64,000 bases of DNA from G038396625 sp038396625 (GCA_038396625.1 CP121688.1:1488001-1552000), one strand, 5' to 3'. Positions 34,572 to 43,293 are shown, numbered from the stretch's first letter. Numbers and translations: made by a program. The notes: generated by a model not told the origin, from the letters alone.

Positions 34572-34784
34572 ATGTCGAAAAAAAATAGTGTAAAGAACAA
34601 AAAGAAAAAGATTGAAACTATCGAAGATCAATGGAAATATGAAATTGCAGAACAATTAGGTTTGGCAGAAAAGGTAGAGCAATTTGGTTGGGGAAGTCTT
34701 ACTGCGAAAGAAACTGGAAGAATTGGTGGACTCATTACGGTTCGAAAAAGACAATTGCAGAAAAATACAAAGGTAGAGGGATAG
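34572..34784 (+). CDS. Minor alpha/beta-type small acid-soluble spore protein
   Basis: A 70-residue SASP. The GPR-site region is WKYEIAEQLGL and the DNA-binding block is FGWGSLTAKETGRIGGLITV, which corresponds to the NLTSRQNGxVGG block of the major SASPs but with a Lys-rich N-terminus (KKNSVKNKKKKIE). It is clearly diverged from the SASP at 5404-5607, resembling minor types such as SspF. GGGGAGGGG precedes the ATG. It is monocistronic, followed by a terminator. Confidence 0.85.
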   Translation: MSKKNSVKNKKKKIETIEDQWKYEIAEQLGLAEKVEQFGWGSLTAKETGRIGGLITVRKRQLQKNTKVEG

Positions 34785-34802
34785 GAAAGCTATCCCTTTT
34801 GT
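34777..34802 (+). terminator. Terminator overlapping the SASP stop codon
   Basis: An 8-bp perfect stem AGGGATAG/CTATCCCT with a GAAAG loop is followed by TTTTG; the TAG stop codon lies in the left arm. Confidence 0.85.
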
Positions 34803-34909
34803 AATGCGGTGTGTCCAACCTTTTTCGTTGTTTCTTTCGAAAAGGAGGAGATTAAGTTATAATAGGATAGAAGAACACAAGCTAGAATGTATTTGGGGAG
34901 ATGAGAAGG

Positions 34910-35650
34910 TTGGATGAGAAGATTCAAAAAGCAGTACAGCTTATTAGAGAGAGTAACAAAGTGATTGTATTAACAGGTGCAGGGATATCTACAGAAAGTG
35001 GCATACCTGACTTTAGAAGCCCTGAAACAGGATTATGGGAAAAAATTGATCCCATGAAGGCACTATCTACGAATATCTTATTAAATAATCCTGAACAATT
35101 TTATGCATTAGGATTTAAAATTTTAACTTCTATGCTGGACGCAAAGCCAAATAAAAGTCATGAAATTTTAGCCAAGATGGAAAGAGAAGGCCACATATCT
35201 ACTCTGGTTACGCAAAATATTGATAATCTACATCAAAAAGCGGGTTCGCAAAATGTCTTAGAAGTACATGGACATATTCGAGAGGGATATTGCTTAAATT
35301 GTCATGCAAAATTATCTTTGGAAAAAATAAAGGAAAAGGTAGAGCACAAAGAAGTGCCTCCAAAATGTATGCTTTGTGGCGGCATTGTGCGCCCTAGCGT
35401 CGTTATGTTTGGAGATCCACTTCCTTCGTGTTTTGACCAAGCGTGGAATGAGACGGAAAATGCAGATTTACTTATAGTAATAGGATCAAGTTTAGAAGTG
35501 GGACCAGTAAATTATTTAGCGCACATATGTAAAAAACTAATTATTATTAACTTAGCCCATACAGCATATGATCATAGAGCTGCAGTGTGTATCTCTGAAA
35601 AAGCCAGTGAAGTCCTCAATAAAATTTATCAGTTACTTAAAAATAATTAA
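34910..35650 (+). CDS. cobB: NAD-dependent protein deacylase, sirtuin
   Basis: A 246-residue Sir2-family enzyme removing acyl groups from lysines with NAD. Motifs in order: GAGISTESGIPDFRSP, TQNIDNLHQKAG, the catalytic His in EVHGHIREG, the zinc cysteines CLNC and CMLC, VVMFGDPLP, and IGSSLEVGPV. GGGGAG (34895-34900) abuts an ATG at 34901 and is 9 nt from a TTG at 34910; I favour the TTG, but the difference is only three residues. A methyltransferase gene follows 12 bp downstream. Confidence 0.94.
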   Translation: MDEKIQKAVQLIRESNKVIVLTGAGISTESGIPDFRSPETGLWEKIDPMKALSTNILLNNPEQFYALGFKILTSMLDAKPNKSHEILAKMEREGHISTLVTQNIDNLHQKAGSQNVLEVHGHIREGYCLNCHAKLSLEKIKEKVEHKEVPPKCMLCGGIVRPSVVMFGDPLPSCFDQAWNETENADLLIVIGSSLEVGPVNYLAHICKKLIIINLAHTAYDHRAAVCISEKASEVLNKIYQLLKNN

Positions 35651-35662
35651 GGGAGAGATAAG

Positions 35663-36403
35663 ATGAAAAGCTATGGTGCTTTTGCTTATGTATATGATCA
35701 ATTAATGAAGGATGTAGATTACGAAGGATGGGTAGAATATATTGAAAAAATATTTAAGAGATATAAGCTAGTGCCTAGCAATATAGCCGAACTAGCTTGT
35801 GGAACAGGAAATATTACAAATAGATTAGCGGCAAAAGGATATAATCTTTTAGGTGTGGATATTTCAGAGGATATGCTTTCTATGGCTCAAGAGAAAGCAG
35901 CCGATATGGATATAGAAGTTATCTATTTAAATCACGATATGAGAGAGATGATGTTGCCCACAGAACTAGATGTTATTTTGTGTATTTGTGATGGCATAAA
36001 TTATATTGTAGAACCCAAAGACTTGACAAGGGTTTTTGTCGCTGTGTATCAGCATTTAAAAGAGAATGGATTGTTTATATTCGACATCAGCTCTCACTAC
36101 AAACTGAAGAACATTCTTGGGAATCACACGTATGCAGAAAATTTGCAGAAGGTATCTTACATATGGGAGAATTATTTTGACGAAAAAAGAAACATTTGTG
36201 ATTTTGATTTGACAATTTTTGTAGAAGAAGGTCGGCTTTATAAAAAATATGAAGAAAGTCATAGCCAGCGTGCATATAAAGAAAATGAAATCATAGAGAA
36301 GCTGATGCAAACAAACTTTCGAAAGATAGAAGCATTTGATGCTTTTACATTTGAAGAACCTCGAGAAGAAAGTGAACGTATTTATTTTGTATGTCAGAAA
36401 TAA
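35663..36403 (+). CDS. Class I SAM-dependent methyltransferase
   Basis: A 246-residue methyltransferase resembling Bacillus YqeM-type proteins: FAYVYDQLMKDVDYEGWVEY at the N-terminus, motif I IAELACGTGNIT, acidic loop LGVDISEDML and a motif IV-like DVILCICDGINYI. GGGAGAG lies before the ATG. It probably forms an operon with the sirtuin gene upstream. The substrate is unknown; methylation of a small molecule is more likely than of DNA, because no target-recognition domain is present. Confidence 0.85.
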   Translation: MKSYGAFAYVYDQLMKDVDYEGWVEYIEKIFKRYKLVPSNIAELACGTGNITNRLAAKGYNLLGVDISEDMLSMAQEKAADMDIEVIYLNHDMREMMLPTELDVILCICDGINYIVEPKDLTRVFVAVYQHLKENGLFIFDISSHYKLKNILGNHTYAENLQKVSYIWENYFDEKRNICDFDLTIFVEEGRLYKKYEESHSQRAYKENEIIEKLMQTNFRKIEAFDAFTFEEPREESERIYFVCQK

Positions 36404-36436
36404 TTGAATATTTATGGCAATTATAGGTTATTCTAA

Positions 36437-36465
36437 TTGACAGAAGAGAATAGCTATGATAAACT
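36437..36465 (+). promoter_or_regulatory. Promoter of the cold-shock gene
   Basis: TTGACA (36437-36442), a 17-bp spacer and an extended -10 TGATAAACT (TAAACT at 36460-36465) lie 55 bp before the start codon. Confidence 0.65.
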
Positions 36466-36520
36466 TTAACTGAGCATAAGAAGTTGCTTGAGCATGATAT
36501 TTGTTAGGAGGATTGTTTTA

Positions 36521-36721
36521 ATGGAAAAAGGTACAGTAAAATGGTTTAATGGTGAAAAAGGTTATGGTTTCATTTCAAGAGAAAATGGGGAGGATGTTTT
36601 TGTACATTTCTCAGCAATTGACATGGAAGGCTATAAAACACTAGAAGAAGGTCAAGAAGTACAATTCGAAGTAGTGCAAGGTGAAAAAGGACCTCAAGCT
36701 ACTAACGTTAGTAGAGTATAA
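36521..36721 (+). CDS. Cold-shock protein, CspA/CspB family
   Basis: A 66-residue nucleic-acid chaperone. The N-terminus KGTVKWFNGEKGYGFI contains RNP-1 (KGYGFI), and DVFVHFSAI is RNP-2. The end is GPQATNV. The ATG at 36521 follows AGGAGG; an in-frame ATG 33 bp upstream would add a tail foreign to the family. The gene has its own promoter and terminator. Confidence 0.95.
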   Translation: MEKGTVKWFNGEKGYGFISRENGEDVFVHFSAIDMEGYKTLEEGQEVQFEVVQGEKGPQATNVSRV

Positions 36722-36760
36722 TACATAATAGTATTTATGCAACGCATGTAGCTTACAAGC

Positions 36761-36786
36761 GCCCTGATTTGAGTCAGGGCTTTTAT
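36761..36786 (+). terminator. Terminator of the cold-shock gene
   Basis: A 7-bp GC-rich stem GCCCTGA/TCAGGGC with a 6-nt loop is followed by TTTTATT. The remaining 265 bases to hslO hold no further recognised feature. Confidence 0.85.
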
Positions 36787-37051
36787 TATGTTTACACATA
36801 TAGATTCTAAGTTTAAAATATAGGTATAGCTTTATCATTAACAAAATCAAAAATGCTGAATGAGGTATTGAATACTTACTATATTTAAGTAAATTGTGGA
36901 ATTGATTCATCGTTTTAGAATAAAATGTTCAGATAAGCTACCTAAGATAGAAAATTATGGAATGACTGATATAAAATAATGCAAAAATTGATAAACTAGA
37001 TGAGAAAAGGAAAGTTTTAAGGTTATAGATAGATACAAGGAGGATGCTTCT

Positions 37052-37933
37052 ATGAAAGGTTATATAATTCGAGCTGTGGCAGCCAATAAAAATATAAGAG
37101 TTTTTACAGCAATTACAACAGATTTAGTAGAAGGAGCAAGAAAGATTCATAATACAGCACCTGTTGCAACGGCAGCTTTAGGTAGAACACTTACGGTTGC
37201 TGCTATGATGGGATTAATGCTAAAGGGTGAAAAAGACAAACTATCCATACAAATAAAAGGTAATGGACCTTTGAAACAGATTTTGGCAGTTGCAGATGCC
37301 AAAGGGAATGTTAAAGGATATGTAGCGAATCCGTATGTGGAGCTTCCCTTGAGAGAAGATGGTAAGCTGGATGTTGGTAAAGCGGTAGGTAGGAATGGAA
37401 AAATTGTCGTTATAAAAGATCTAGGTTTAAAGGATCCGTATATCGGACAGTTAGATTTAGTTTCTGGAGAAATTGCAGAGGATATGACTGCGTACTTTGC
37501 TTACTCGGAGCAACAGCCTTCTGCTGTAGCCCTAGGGGTTCTTGTGGATAGAGATTATTCAGTAAAAGCAGCTGGTGGATTTATCATTCAAGTTTTGCCA
37601 GGGGTAGAGGAGGAAGTAATTACAAAACTGGAAAATAGACTGAATCAGTTACCTCAGATCACAACGATGATTGAAGAAGAACAGGATGAAGAAAAGCTAA
37701 TAAACAAGATATTAGAAGGCTTTGATGTAGAAATATTAGATAAAACAGAAGTACATCTTGCATGTGATTGTTCAGTTGAAAAGCTTGAAAGAGCTTTAGT
37801 AAGTGTGGGAGCGGAGGATTTAAAAGAAATAATTGAAGAAGATGGACAAGCGGAATTAACATGTCATTTTTGCAATACAAAATATCATTTTGATAAAGCA
37901 CATTTAGAAAGATTGTACAATGAAGCTCTTTAA
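37052..37933 (+). CDS. hslO: Redox-regulated chaperone Hsp33
   Basis: A 293-residue cytoplasmic holdase activated by oxidative stress. The N-terminal fold (VRVFTAITTDLVEGARKIH-type opening, APVATAALGRTL) and the C-terminal zinc-switch cysteines CDC (about 239-241) and CHFC (about 272-275) are all conserved. AAGGAGG lies upstream of the ATG. It is monocistronic. Having the intact redox switch fits an anaerobe carrying oxygen-sensitive enzymes such as the nearby dehydratase. Confidence 0.95.
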   Translation: MKGYIIRAVAANKNIRVFTAITTDLVEGARKIHNTAPVATAALGRTLTVAAMMGLMLKGEKDKLSIQIKGNGPLKQILAVADAKGNVKGYVANPYVELPLREDGKLDVGKAVGRNGKIVVIKDLGLKDPYIGQLDLVSGEIAEDMTAYFAYSEQQPSAVALGVLVDRDYSVKAAGGFIIQVLPGVEEEVITKLENRLNQLPQITTMIEEEQDEEKLINKILEGFDVEILDKTEVHLACDCSVEKLERALVSVGAEDLKEIIEEDGQAELTCHFCNTKYHFDKAHLERLYNEAL

Positions 37934-38025
37934 AGAAAATAGAAGAAAATGATATCAAATAAGAGAAAAAATGTAGAAAAATCTTATTTTGAGCAATAAT
38001 CCGTAATGATTTCTTTGGATACATA

Positions 38026-38054
38026 TTGACAGATTTTTTAAAATGGTGTAATAT
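38026..38054 (+). promoter_or_regulatory. Promoter of the tRNA cluster
   Basis: TTGACA (38026-38031), exactly 17 bp, then TAATAT (38049-38054) with an adjacent upstream TG, 24 bp before tRNA-Val. Confidence 0.8.
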
Positions 38055-38078
38055 ATATTTTGTCAGTTTGATGACAAA

Positions 38079-38154
38079 GGGCGCATAGCTCAGCTGGGAG
38101 AGCACCTGCCTTACAAGCAGGGGGTCATAGGTTCGATCCCTATTGTGCCCACCA
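38079..38154 (+). tRNA. tRNA-Val (TAC)
   Basis: A 76-nt cloverleaf with encoded CCA. The acceptor arms GGGCGCA/TGTGCCC contain one G-T pair, the D-loop is AGCTCAGCTGGGAGAGC, the anticodon loop is CTTACAA (anticodon TAC), and the T-loop is GGTTCGATCC. Confidence 0.97.
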
Positions 38155-38161
38155 TATTTTA

Positions 38162-38237
38162 GCCCAGATAGCTCAGTCGGTAGAGCAGGGGACTGAAAAT
38201 CCCCGTGTCGGTGGTTCGATTCCGCCTCTGGGCACCA
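38162..38237 (+). tRNA. tRNA-Phe (GAA)
   Basis: A 76-nt cloverleaf with encoded CCA: acceptor GCCCAGA/TCTGGGC, anticodon loop CTGAAAA (GAA), T-loop GGTTCGATTCC. It starts 7 nt after tRNA-Val. Confidence 0.97.
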
Positions 38238-38424
38238 AATATAATACAAGGCAACTCAACTACGCTGAGTAAGGAGTTAAAACGAAATCGAAGATTTCTG
38301 TAACTCCATTAACTGGCTCAGTGGTATAAGTAGAGAACCAAAACCTATGATTTTGTGTGAATCACTTAGTTGTATCGTTACGAGAACGTGGCGAGTAAGA
38401 GCGAAGTAAAAAGTGTAAATTTAT
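38238..38424 (+). other. Structured spacer in the tRNA cluster with a tRNA fragment
   Basis: This spacer is far longer than the other two in the cluster (7 and 6 nt). A nested hairpin pairs GGAGTTA (38273-38279) with TAACTCC (38301-38307), with GAAATC/GATTTC inside. Just after it, GGCTCAGTGGTA (38315-38326) is identical to the D-arm of the downstream tRNA-Gly, but no anticodon or T arm follows. It may be a tRNA relic or a small inserted element. Confidence 0.6.
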
Positions 38425-38499
38425 GCGGAAGTGGCTCAGTGGTAGAGCATCGCCTTGCCAAGGCGAGGGTCGCGAGTTCGAATCTCGTCTTCCGCTCCA
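38425..38499 (+). tRNA. tRNA-Gly (GCC)
   Basis: A 75-nt cloverleaf with encoded CCA: acceptor GCGGAAG/CTTCCGC, anticodon loop TTGCCAA (GCC), T-loop AGTTCGAATCT. Confidence 0.97.
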
Positions 38500-38505
38500 T
38501 ATTAT

Positions 38506-38580
<75 letters not shown>

Positions 38581-38604
38581 ATAAATGAAATAGACTGATT
38601 TTAA

Positions 38605-38631
38605 AATCCTAGTTAAAGCTAGGATTTTTTG
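38605..38631 (+). terminator. Terminator of the tRNA cluster
   Basis: An 8-bp perfect stem AATCCTAG/CTAGGATT with a 6-nt loop is followed by TTTTG. Confidence 0.85.
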
Positions 38632-38706
38632 TATTTAATAGGCTTGTTAGGTATAATGAAAGAAGAGCTTTTAAAGTGAATGAATAACGAGAGGTAGGAG
38701 AATGGA

Positions 38707-40794
38707 TTGAAAGTAAAAGAGTTAATGACACCAAAGCCTATTGTACTACGTAATAAGGATACGATTATGGATGCGGCAGCAGTGTTTGTAAAATGGCACA
38801 TTGATGGAGCGCCTGTACTAAATATAAAAGATGAAATTACGGGCATTTTTACAAAGACAGACTTAATGAAAGCTTTCATAGATCGCGTATCTCCTCTTAC
38901 ACCTTTAGTAGAAATTGCATGTAAAGCTGTGCAAACCATTGAGCAAGAAGCTGATATCATGGATGCTTGGAATATTAAAGTAGGACGATTGCCTGTTGTT
39001 GACAGGGCGGGAAAGTTAGTGGGCATTCTCACACGTACGGATTTAAGCAAAAAGCTTTTAAGCAAAGAAAAACAAGAAGTAAATGAATTAAAAGCTATTT
39101 TAAATTCTTCTAACAATGGTATTGTGATTATAGATGAGACAGGGAAGATTACGCGTTGTAATCCCTCGGCTGTTAGAATTTTAAATTTAACTTCAGAAGA
39201 TAGCGTTATAGGGAAAAACGCACAACGTATTTTGCCGGAGCTTAGATTGTATGAAACCATTGAAAAAGGCTACAGTCAATATACTGAAAAAATAAAGTTC
39301 CAGGATAAAACCTTAATTGGAGATCGTATTCTATTAATTCAAAATGAGAAAATAACTGGCGCAGTCAGCGTATTTCAAGATAGTTCAGGTCTGCAAAATG
39401 TAATTGATGAATTAAATGAAGTACAGAAGATATCTCAAAGGTTAGATGCAGTCATAGAATCCTCTTATGATGGTATTTATATTACTGATGGAAAAGCCAA
39501 CACTTTAAGAATCAATAAATCCTACGAACGGATTACAGGGGTTAAGCGGGAAGAAATGTTAGGAAAAAATATGTTAGAGTTGGAAAAAGCTAGCTATATT
39601 TCAGAATCAGCTACTCTGAAAGTGTTAACAACTGGTAAAACTACTACCATACATCAAAAATTTCGTACGGGAAAGAATGCTCTTGTTACAAGCACTCCTA
39701 TTTTTGATAACGGTGGAAAAATTAGTATGGTGGTGACGAACGTAAGAGATGTTACAGAACTGGCACATCTGAAGGAACAATTAGAAGCAAATAAGGAATT
39801 GGCGAAAAGATACTATTCAGAAATTAAGGAAATGCGGCTACAGATTCTCAACACAGCAGACCTTGTTGTAGAGGATGAAAAAATGCTCGAAACCATGCGT
39901 ATTGCTAAAAGGGTAGCTAAAGTAGATACAACGGTACTTTTGTTAGGAGAAACAGGGGTAGGGAAAGAAGAAGTAGCAAAATTCATCCATAAGAATAGCC
40001 ATCGAAAAAAACATCAATTTATAAAAATCAATTGTGGAGCCATTCCCGAGAACCTCATTGAGTCAGAGTTATTTGGCTATGAAAAAGGTGCTTTTACAGG
40101 CGCCAATAAGGAAGGAAAAGTAGGTTTGTTTGAAATTGCAGATGGAGGAACGTTGTTTTTAGATGAAGTGGGGGAGTTATCTTTAGATATGCAGGTTAAG
40201 CTTCTGCGTGTATTGCAGGAACAAGAAATAAAAAGGGTTGGAGGTATCCGGTCCATAAAAATTGATACGCGTATTCTGGCGGCTACAAACCGCGACCTAG
40301 AAGAAATGGTAAAGACAAAGCTTTTTAGGGAAGATCTTTATTATCGCTTGAATGTAGTGCCTTTAAATATTCCACCTTTAAGAGAGAGAAGGCAAGATAT
40401 CCTTCCATTGGTGCAGCATTTTTTATCTGTATTAAATGAAAAATACCAATGGAACAAATTCTTCCACAAGGATGTACTAGATACTTTGTATGAATATGAT
40501 TGGCCAGGTAATGTTCGAGAACTAAAAAATATTGTTGAACGGGTATTCATTATGAGTAATCAGGATAATATAACGGTCGAAGATTTACCTAAATCTATTT
40601 GTGCAGAGCGAGAAGATAAGGGATTGATTAAAACAGATCAAATCATGCCGCTAAAGGATGCAGTAGCCCTTGTGGAAAAACAATTGATCCGTAGCGCTTT
40701 TGAAAAGCATGGGAATGTCCGAAGTGCAGCAAAGGTTTTAGGAATAGATGCATCTACTTTTGTTCGAAAGAGAAGAAAATATGAAGAAACTTAG
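38707..40794 (+). CDS. CBS-PAS-PAS sigma-54-dependent activator, probable regulator of the abf operon
   Basis: A 695-residue enhancer-binding protein. Two CBS motifs (about 1-120; VKELMTPKPIVL, GAPVLNIKDEITGIFTKTDL, GRLPVVDRAGKLVGILTRTDL) precede two PAS domains (about 130-230 and 245-355). The AAA+ domain has Walker A GETGVGKE (about 415), GAFTGA and GGTLFLDEVGE, and a Fis-type helix-turn-helix ends it. CBS pairs commonly bind adenosyl nucleotides or S-adenosylmethionine, so it may read energy charge as well as a PAS ligand. The start is TTG at 38707 with AGGAG 6 nt upstream. Downstream palindromes and a -24/-12 promoter point to abfD as target. Confidence 0.92.
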   Translation: MKVKELMTPKPIVLRNKDTIMDAAAVFVKWHIDGAPVLNIKDEITGIFTKTDLMKAFIDRVSPLTPLVEIACKAVQTIEQEADIMDAWNIKVGRLPVVDRAGKLVGILTRTDLSKKLLSKEKQEVNELKAILNSSNNGIVIIDETGKITRCNPSAVRILNLTSEDSVIGKNAQRILPELRLYETIEKGYSQYTEKIKFQDKTLIGDRILLIQNEKITGAVSVFQDSSGLQNVIDELNEVQKISQRLDAVIESSYDGIYITDGKANTLRINKSYERITGVKREEMLGKNMLELEKASYISESATLKVLTTGKTTTIHQKFRTGKNALVTSTPIFDNGGKISMVVTNVRDVTELAHLKEQLEANKELAKRYYSEIKEMRLQILNTADLVVEDEKMLETMRIAKRVAKVDTTVLLLGETGVGKEEVAKFIHKNSHRKKHQFIKINCGAIPENLIESELFGYEKGAFTGANKEGKVGLFEIADGGTLFLDEVGELSLDMQVKLLRVLQEQEIKRVGGIRSIKIDTRILAATNRDLEEMVKTKLFREDLYYRLNVVPLNIPPLRERRQDILPLVQHFLSVLNEKYQWNKFFHKDVLDTLYEYDWPGNVRELKNIVERVFIMSNQDNITVEDLPKSICAEREDKGLIKTDQIMPLKDAVALVEKQLIRSAFEKHGNVRSAAKVLGIDASTFVRKRRKYEET

Positions 40795-40795
40795 A

Positions 40796-40911
40796 TGTTG
40801 CATAAATGCAACATAGTTGCAATAATACAACTAAGCTGTAAAAGGTTAAATAACAACAAAAATTTGTTAAAAAATTATTTTTCAGCAAATTTTTGTTGTA
40901 TTTATGCAACA
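40796..40911 (+). promoter_or_regulatory. Three palindromic upstream activator sites of the abf operon
   Basis: Eighteen-base palindromes lie at 40796-40813 (TGTTGCATAAATGCAACA), 40815-40832 (AGTTGCAATAATACAACT) and 40894-40911 (TGTTGTATTTATGCAACA). The consensus is close to TGTTGYATWWATRCAACA. They lie about 140-250 bp before the -24 element, a normal range for sigma-54 enhancers, and the adjacent activator gene ends just before the first. Between sites 2 and 3 lies another inverted repeat (AACAAAAATTTG with CAAATTTTTGTT), possibly the activator's terminator. Confidence 0.75.
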
Positions 40912-41048
40912 GAATTTTGTTTTATGGATGCATGAAATTAAAAATAAGTAAGCCAAAAGACGAAATAAAATTGAATTTATACTGAAATACCAGGGAAAAA
41001 CGCAACTATAAAAAATGGCGAAAGTTTATAACATAAGTCTTTAAAACA

Positions 41049-41063
41049 TGGCATGTTTTTTGC
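41049..41063 (+). promoter_or_regulatory. Sigma-54 (-24/-12) promoter of the abf operon
   Basis: TGGCATGTTTTTTGC has the invariant GG and GC separated by exactly 10 bp. It lies 76 bp before the abfD start; transcription should begin near 41075. Confidence 0.87.
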
Positions 41064-41139
41064 TTGTATATTGAGATAGATTTGAAATTATATTTTACGT
41101 TAAGTATATAACATTATTATAAAAAGGGAGATGGGTTTT

Positions 41140-42630
41140 ATGGCATTAATGACAAAAGAACAGTATATTGAAAGTATGCGCAAATTAGATGTAAAGGTTT
41201 ATGTCTTTGGAGAGTTAGTTGAAAATCCTGTAGATCATCCAATTATTCGCCCGTCGCTGAATGCTGTGGCGATGACTTATGAATTAGCACAACATCCAGA
41301 ATATGAGGATCTAATGACAGCTACATCAAACTTAACAGGAGAAAAAGTTAATCGTTTCTGTCATTTACATCAAAGTACAGATGATCTAAGAAAAAAAGTA
41401 AAAATGCAAAGATTACTAGGCCAGAAAACAGCTGCTTGCTTCCAAAGATGTGTAGGTATGGATGCATTTAATGCGATCTACAGTACGACTTATGAAGTAG
41501 ATAAAGCACATGGTACCAAATATCATGAAAACTTTAAAAAATATATGGAGTTTGTACAAAAAAATGACTTAACTGTTGATGGTGCGATGACAGATCCTAA
41601 AGGTGATAGAGGATTATCACCTAGTCAGCAAGCTGATCCAGATTTATTCCTTCGTGTGGTAGAGCAAAGACCAGATGGTATCGTGGTAAGAGGTGCTAAG
41701 GCTCATCAAACAGGGTCTATCAACTCTCATGAGCATCTAATCATGCCTACAATTGCTATGAAGCCAGGCGATGAGGCCTATGCTGTTTCCTTTGCCGTTC
41801 CAACAGATGCAGAAGGTATTTTTATGATTTATGGTCGTCAATCCTGTGATACAAGGAAAATAGAGGAAGATGCAGATATTGATGTAGGAAACAAAGAGTT
41901 TGGCGGACATGAAGCATTAGTGGTATTTGATGATGTATTTGTACCGAATGAGAGAATCTTCTTAAATGGAGAAGTAGAATTCTCAGGTATGCTTGTTGAA
42001 AGGTTTGCAGGATATCATCGTCAAAGTTACGGTGGATGTAAAGTAGGTGTAGGTGATGTATTGATCGGTGCGTCTGCATTAGCTGCAGAATTTAATGGTG
42101 CAGCAAAAGCTTCTCATATTAAAGATAAACTGATAGAAATGACACATTTAAATGAAACTTTATATGCTTGTGGTATTGCTTGTTCTTCAGAAGGACATCC
42201 AACAGAAGCTGGTAACTATGAAATTGATATGCTATTGGCAAATGTATGTAAACAAAACGTGACAAGATTCCCATATGAAATTGCTAGATTAGCAGAGGAT
42301 ATTGCCGGAGGATTAATGGTTACAATGCCTTCTGAAAAAGACTTAAAACATCCTGTTATCGGTAAGTATGTGGATAAATATTTCAAGGGTGTTGCAAAGG
42401 TTTCAACAGAGCATCGTATGAGAGTTCTTCGTTTAATTGAAAACTTGACTCTAGGAACAGCAGCGGTAGGATATCGTACAGAATCTATGCATGGTGCTGG
42501 ATCTCCTCAAGCACAAAGAATTATGATTGCGAGACAAGGAAATCTTGAGCATAAAAAAGAATTAGCTAGAAAAATTGCTAGAATTGATGAAGAATCTATT
42601 GCAAAAAGAGAAGCTGCTGCTACGAAATAA
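41140..42630 (+). CDS. abfD: 4-hydroxybutyryl-CoA dehydratase
   Basis: A 496-residue [4Fe-4S]/FAD enzyme converting 4-hydroxybutyryl-CoA to crotonyl-CoA by a radical mechanism. Over most of its length it follows the known clostridial sequence, and the cluster ligands are conserved with a one-residue shift: Cys100 and Cys104 (AACFQRC), His293 and Cys300 (GYHRQSYGGC). The C-terminal TESMHGAGSPQAQRI block is also present. The ATG at 41140 is chosen because AAGGGAG abuts an ATG at 41131. The oxygen-sensitive enzyme marks a strict anaerobe. First gene of the sigma-54-controlled operon. Confidence 0.95.
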   Translation: MALMTKEQYIESMRKLDVKVYVFGELVENPVDHPIIRPSLNAVAMTYELAQHPEYEDLMTATSNLTGEKVNRFCHLHQSTDDLRKKVKMQRLLGQKTAACFQRCVGMDAFNAIYSTTYEVDKAHGTKYHENFKKYMEFVQKNDLTVDGAMTDPKGDRGLSPSQQADPDLFLRVVEQRPDGIVVRGAKAHQTGSINSHEHLIMPTIAMKPGDEAYAVSFAVPTDAEGIFMIYGRQSCDTRKIEEDADIDVGNKEFGGHEALVVFDDVFVPNERIFLNGEVEFSGMLVERFAGYHRQSYGGCKVGVGDVLIGASALAAEFNGAAKASHIKDKLIEMTHLNETLYACGIACSSEGHPTEAGNYEIDMLLANVCKQNVTRFPYEIARLAEDIAGGLMVTMPSEKDLKHPVIGKYVDKYFKGVAKVSTEHRMRVLRLIENLTLGTAAVGYRTESMHGAGSPQAQRIMIARQGNLEHKKELARKIARIDEESIAKREAAATK

Positions 42631-42707
42631 TGATAAATATATTTCGTTTAAATCATTGAAAGTGATGGAGGTGGCTAAAGTCACCTCCGCTATAATGGAG
42701 TGATCAT

Positions 42708-42986
42708 ATGTTTGACAAAGTAAATGAAGTTCTTAAGAAAAAAGTAAGACCCCACTTGTATGAACATTATGGAGATATTAAACTAGTAGCCGTAGAGGAA
42801 GGTGTTGTGCAAGTAAAACTCTTAGGGGCTTGCAAAGGATGTCCTTCGGCGAAAATTACTATTGAAGAGGTTGTAGCAACTGCGTTAAAGAATGAAATAC
42901 CAGAGGTTAAAGAAGTTGTTTTAGTAAACGAAGTGAGCCAAGATTTGATTGATATGGCAAAAAAAATATTAAACAAAAAAGATTAA
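42708..42986 (+). CDS. NifU-like C-terminal-domain Fe-S protein
   Basis: A 92-residue stand-alone NifU domain with the CKGCPSAKITIEEVV motif; the CxxC binds or transfers an Fe-S cluster. GGAGTG precedes the ATG. Its place immediately after abfD, a [4Fe-4S] enzyme, suggests that it supplies or repairs that cluster; this is inferred from position. Part of the abf operon. Confidence 0.88.
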   Translation: MFDKVNEVLKKKVRPHLYEHYGDIKLVAVEEGVVQVKLLGACKGCPSAKITIEEVVATALKNEIPEVKEVVLVNEVSQDLIDMAKKILNKKD

Positions 42987-42997
42987 GGAGAGATAAT

Positions 42998-43279
42998 TTG
43001 GTAGTTGGCGTAAAATATTGCGGTGGTTGTAATCCTCGATATGATCGTACAAAATTCCTAAAACGTTTAATAGATGCGTTAGGAAGAGATTATACTTTTG
43101 AAACTGTTCAATTTCAAAAAACCTATGATATTCTTTTGATATTAGGTGGATGTCATAACTGTTGTGCGAATTATGCTGATATAGGGACAAAGCAGGGAGC
43201 AATTCGTGCGATAGCAGAAAAAGATTTTGAAAAAGTTTTTGGTCGATTACAAAGAGAATTTCCTAACGATAATAAATAG
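42998..43279 (+). CDS. Cys-rich CGGCN-motif protein of the abf operon
   Basis: A 93-residue protein starting at TTG with GGAGAG about 5 nt upstream. It has two cysteine clusters, CGGCNPRYDR (Cys8, Cys11) and GGCHNCCANY (Cys52, Cys55, Cys56), in an otherwise ordinary alpha/beta sequence. I know no defined function. The motifs suggest metal or Fe-S binding, and the position between a NifU-domain gene and abfT suggests a role in maturing or reactivating the dehydratase. It is separated from its neighbours by only 11 and 14 bp. Confidence 0.75.
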   Translation: MVVGVKYCGGCNPRYDRTKFLKRLIDALGRDYTFETVQFQKTYDILLILGGCHNCCANYADIGTKQGAIRAIAEKDFEKVFGRLQREFPNDNK

Positions 43280-43293
43280 AAAGGATGAAGTTG

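Noticed and set aside
37659..38249. 196-residue minus-strand frame across the end of hslO and two tRNA genes
   Set aside because: It is antisense to hslO, tRNA-Val and tRNA-Phe; its N-terminal part is simply the reverse of the tRNA genes and there is no ribosome site.
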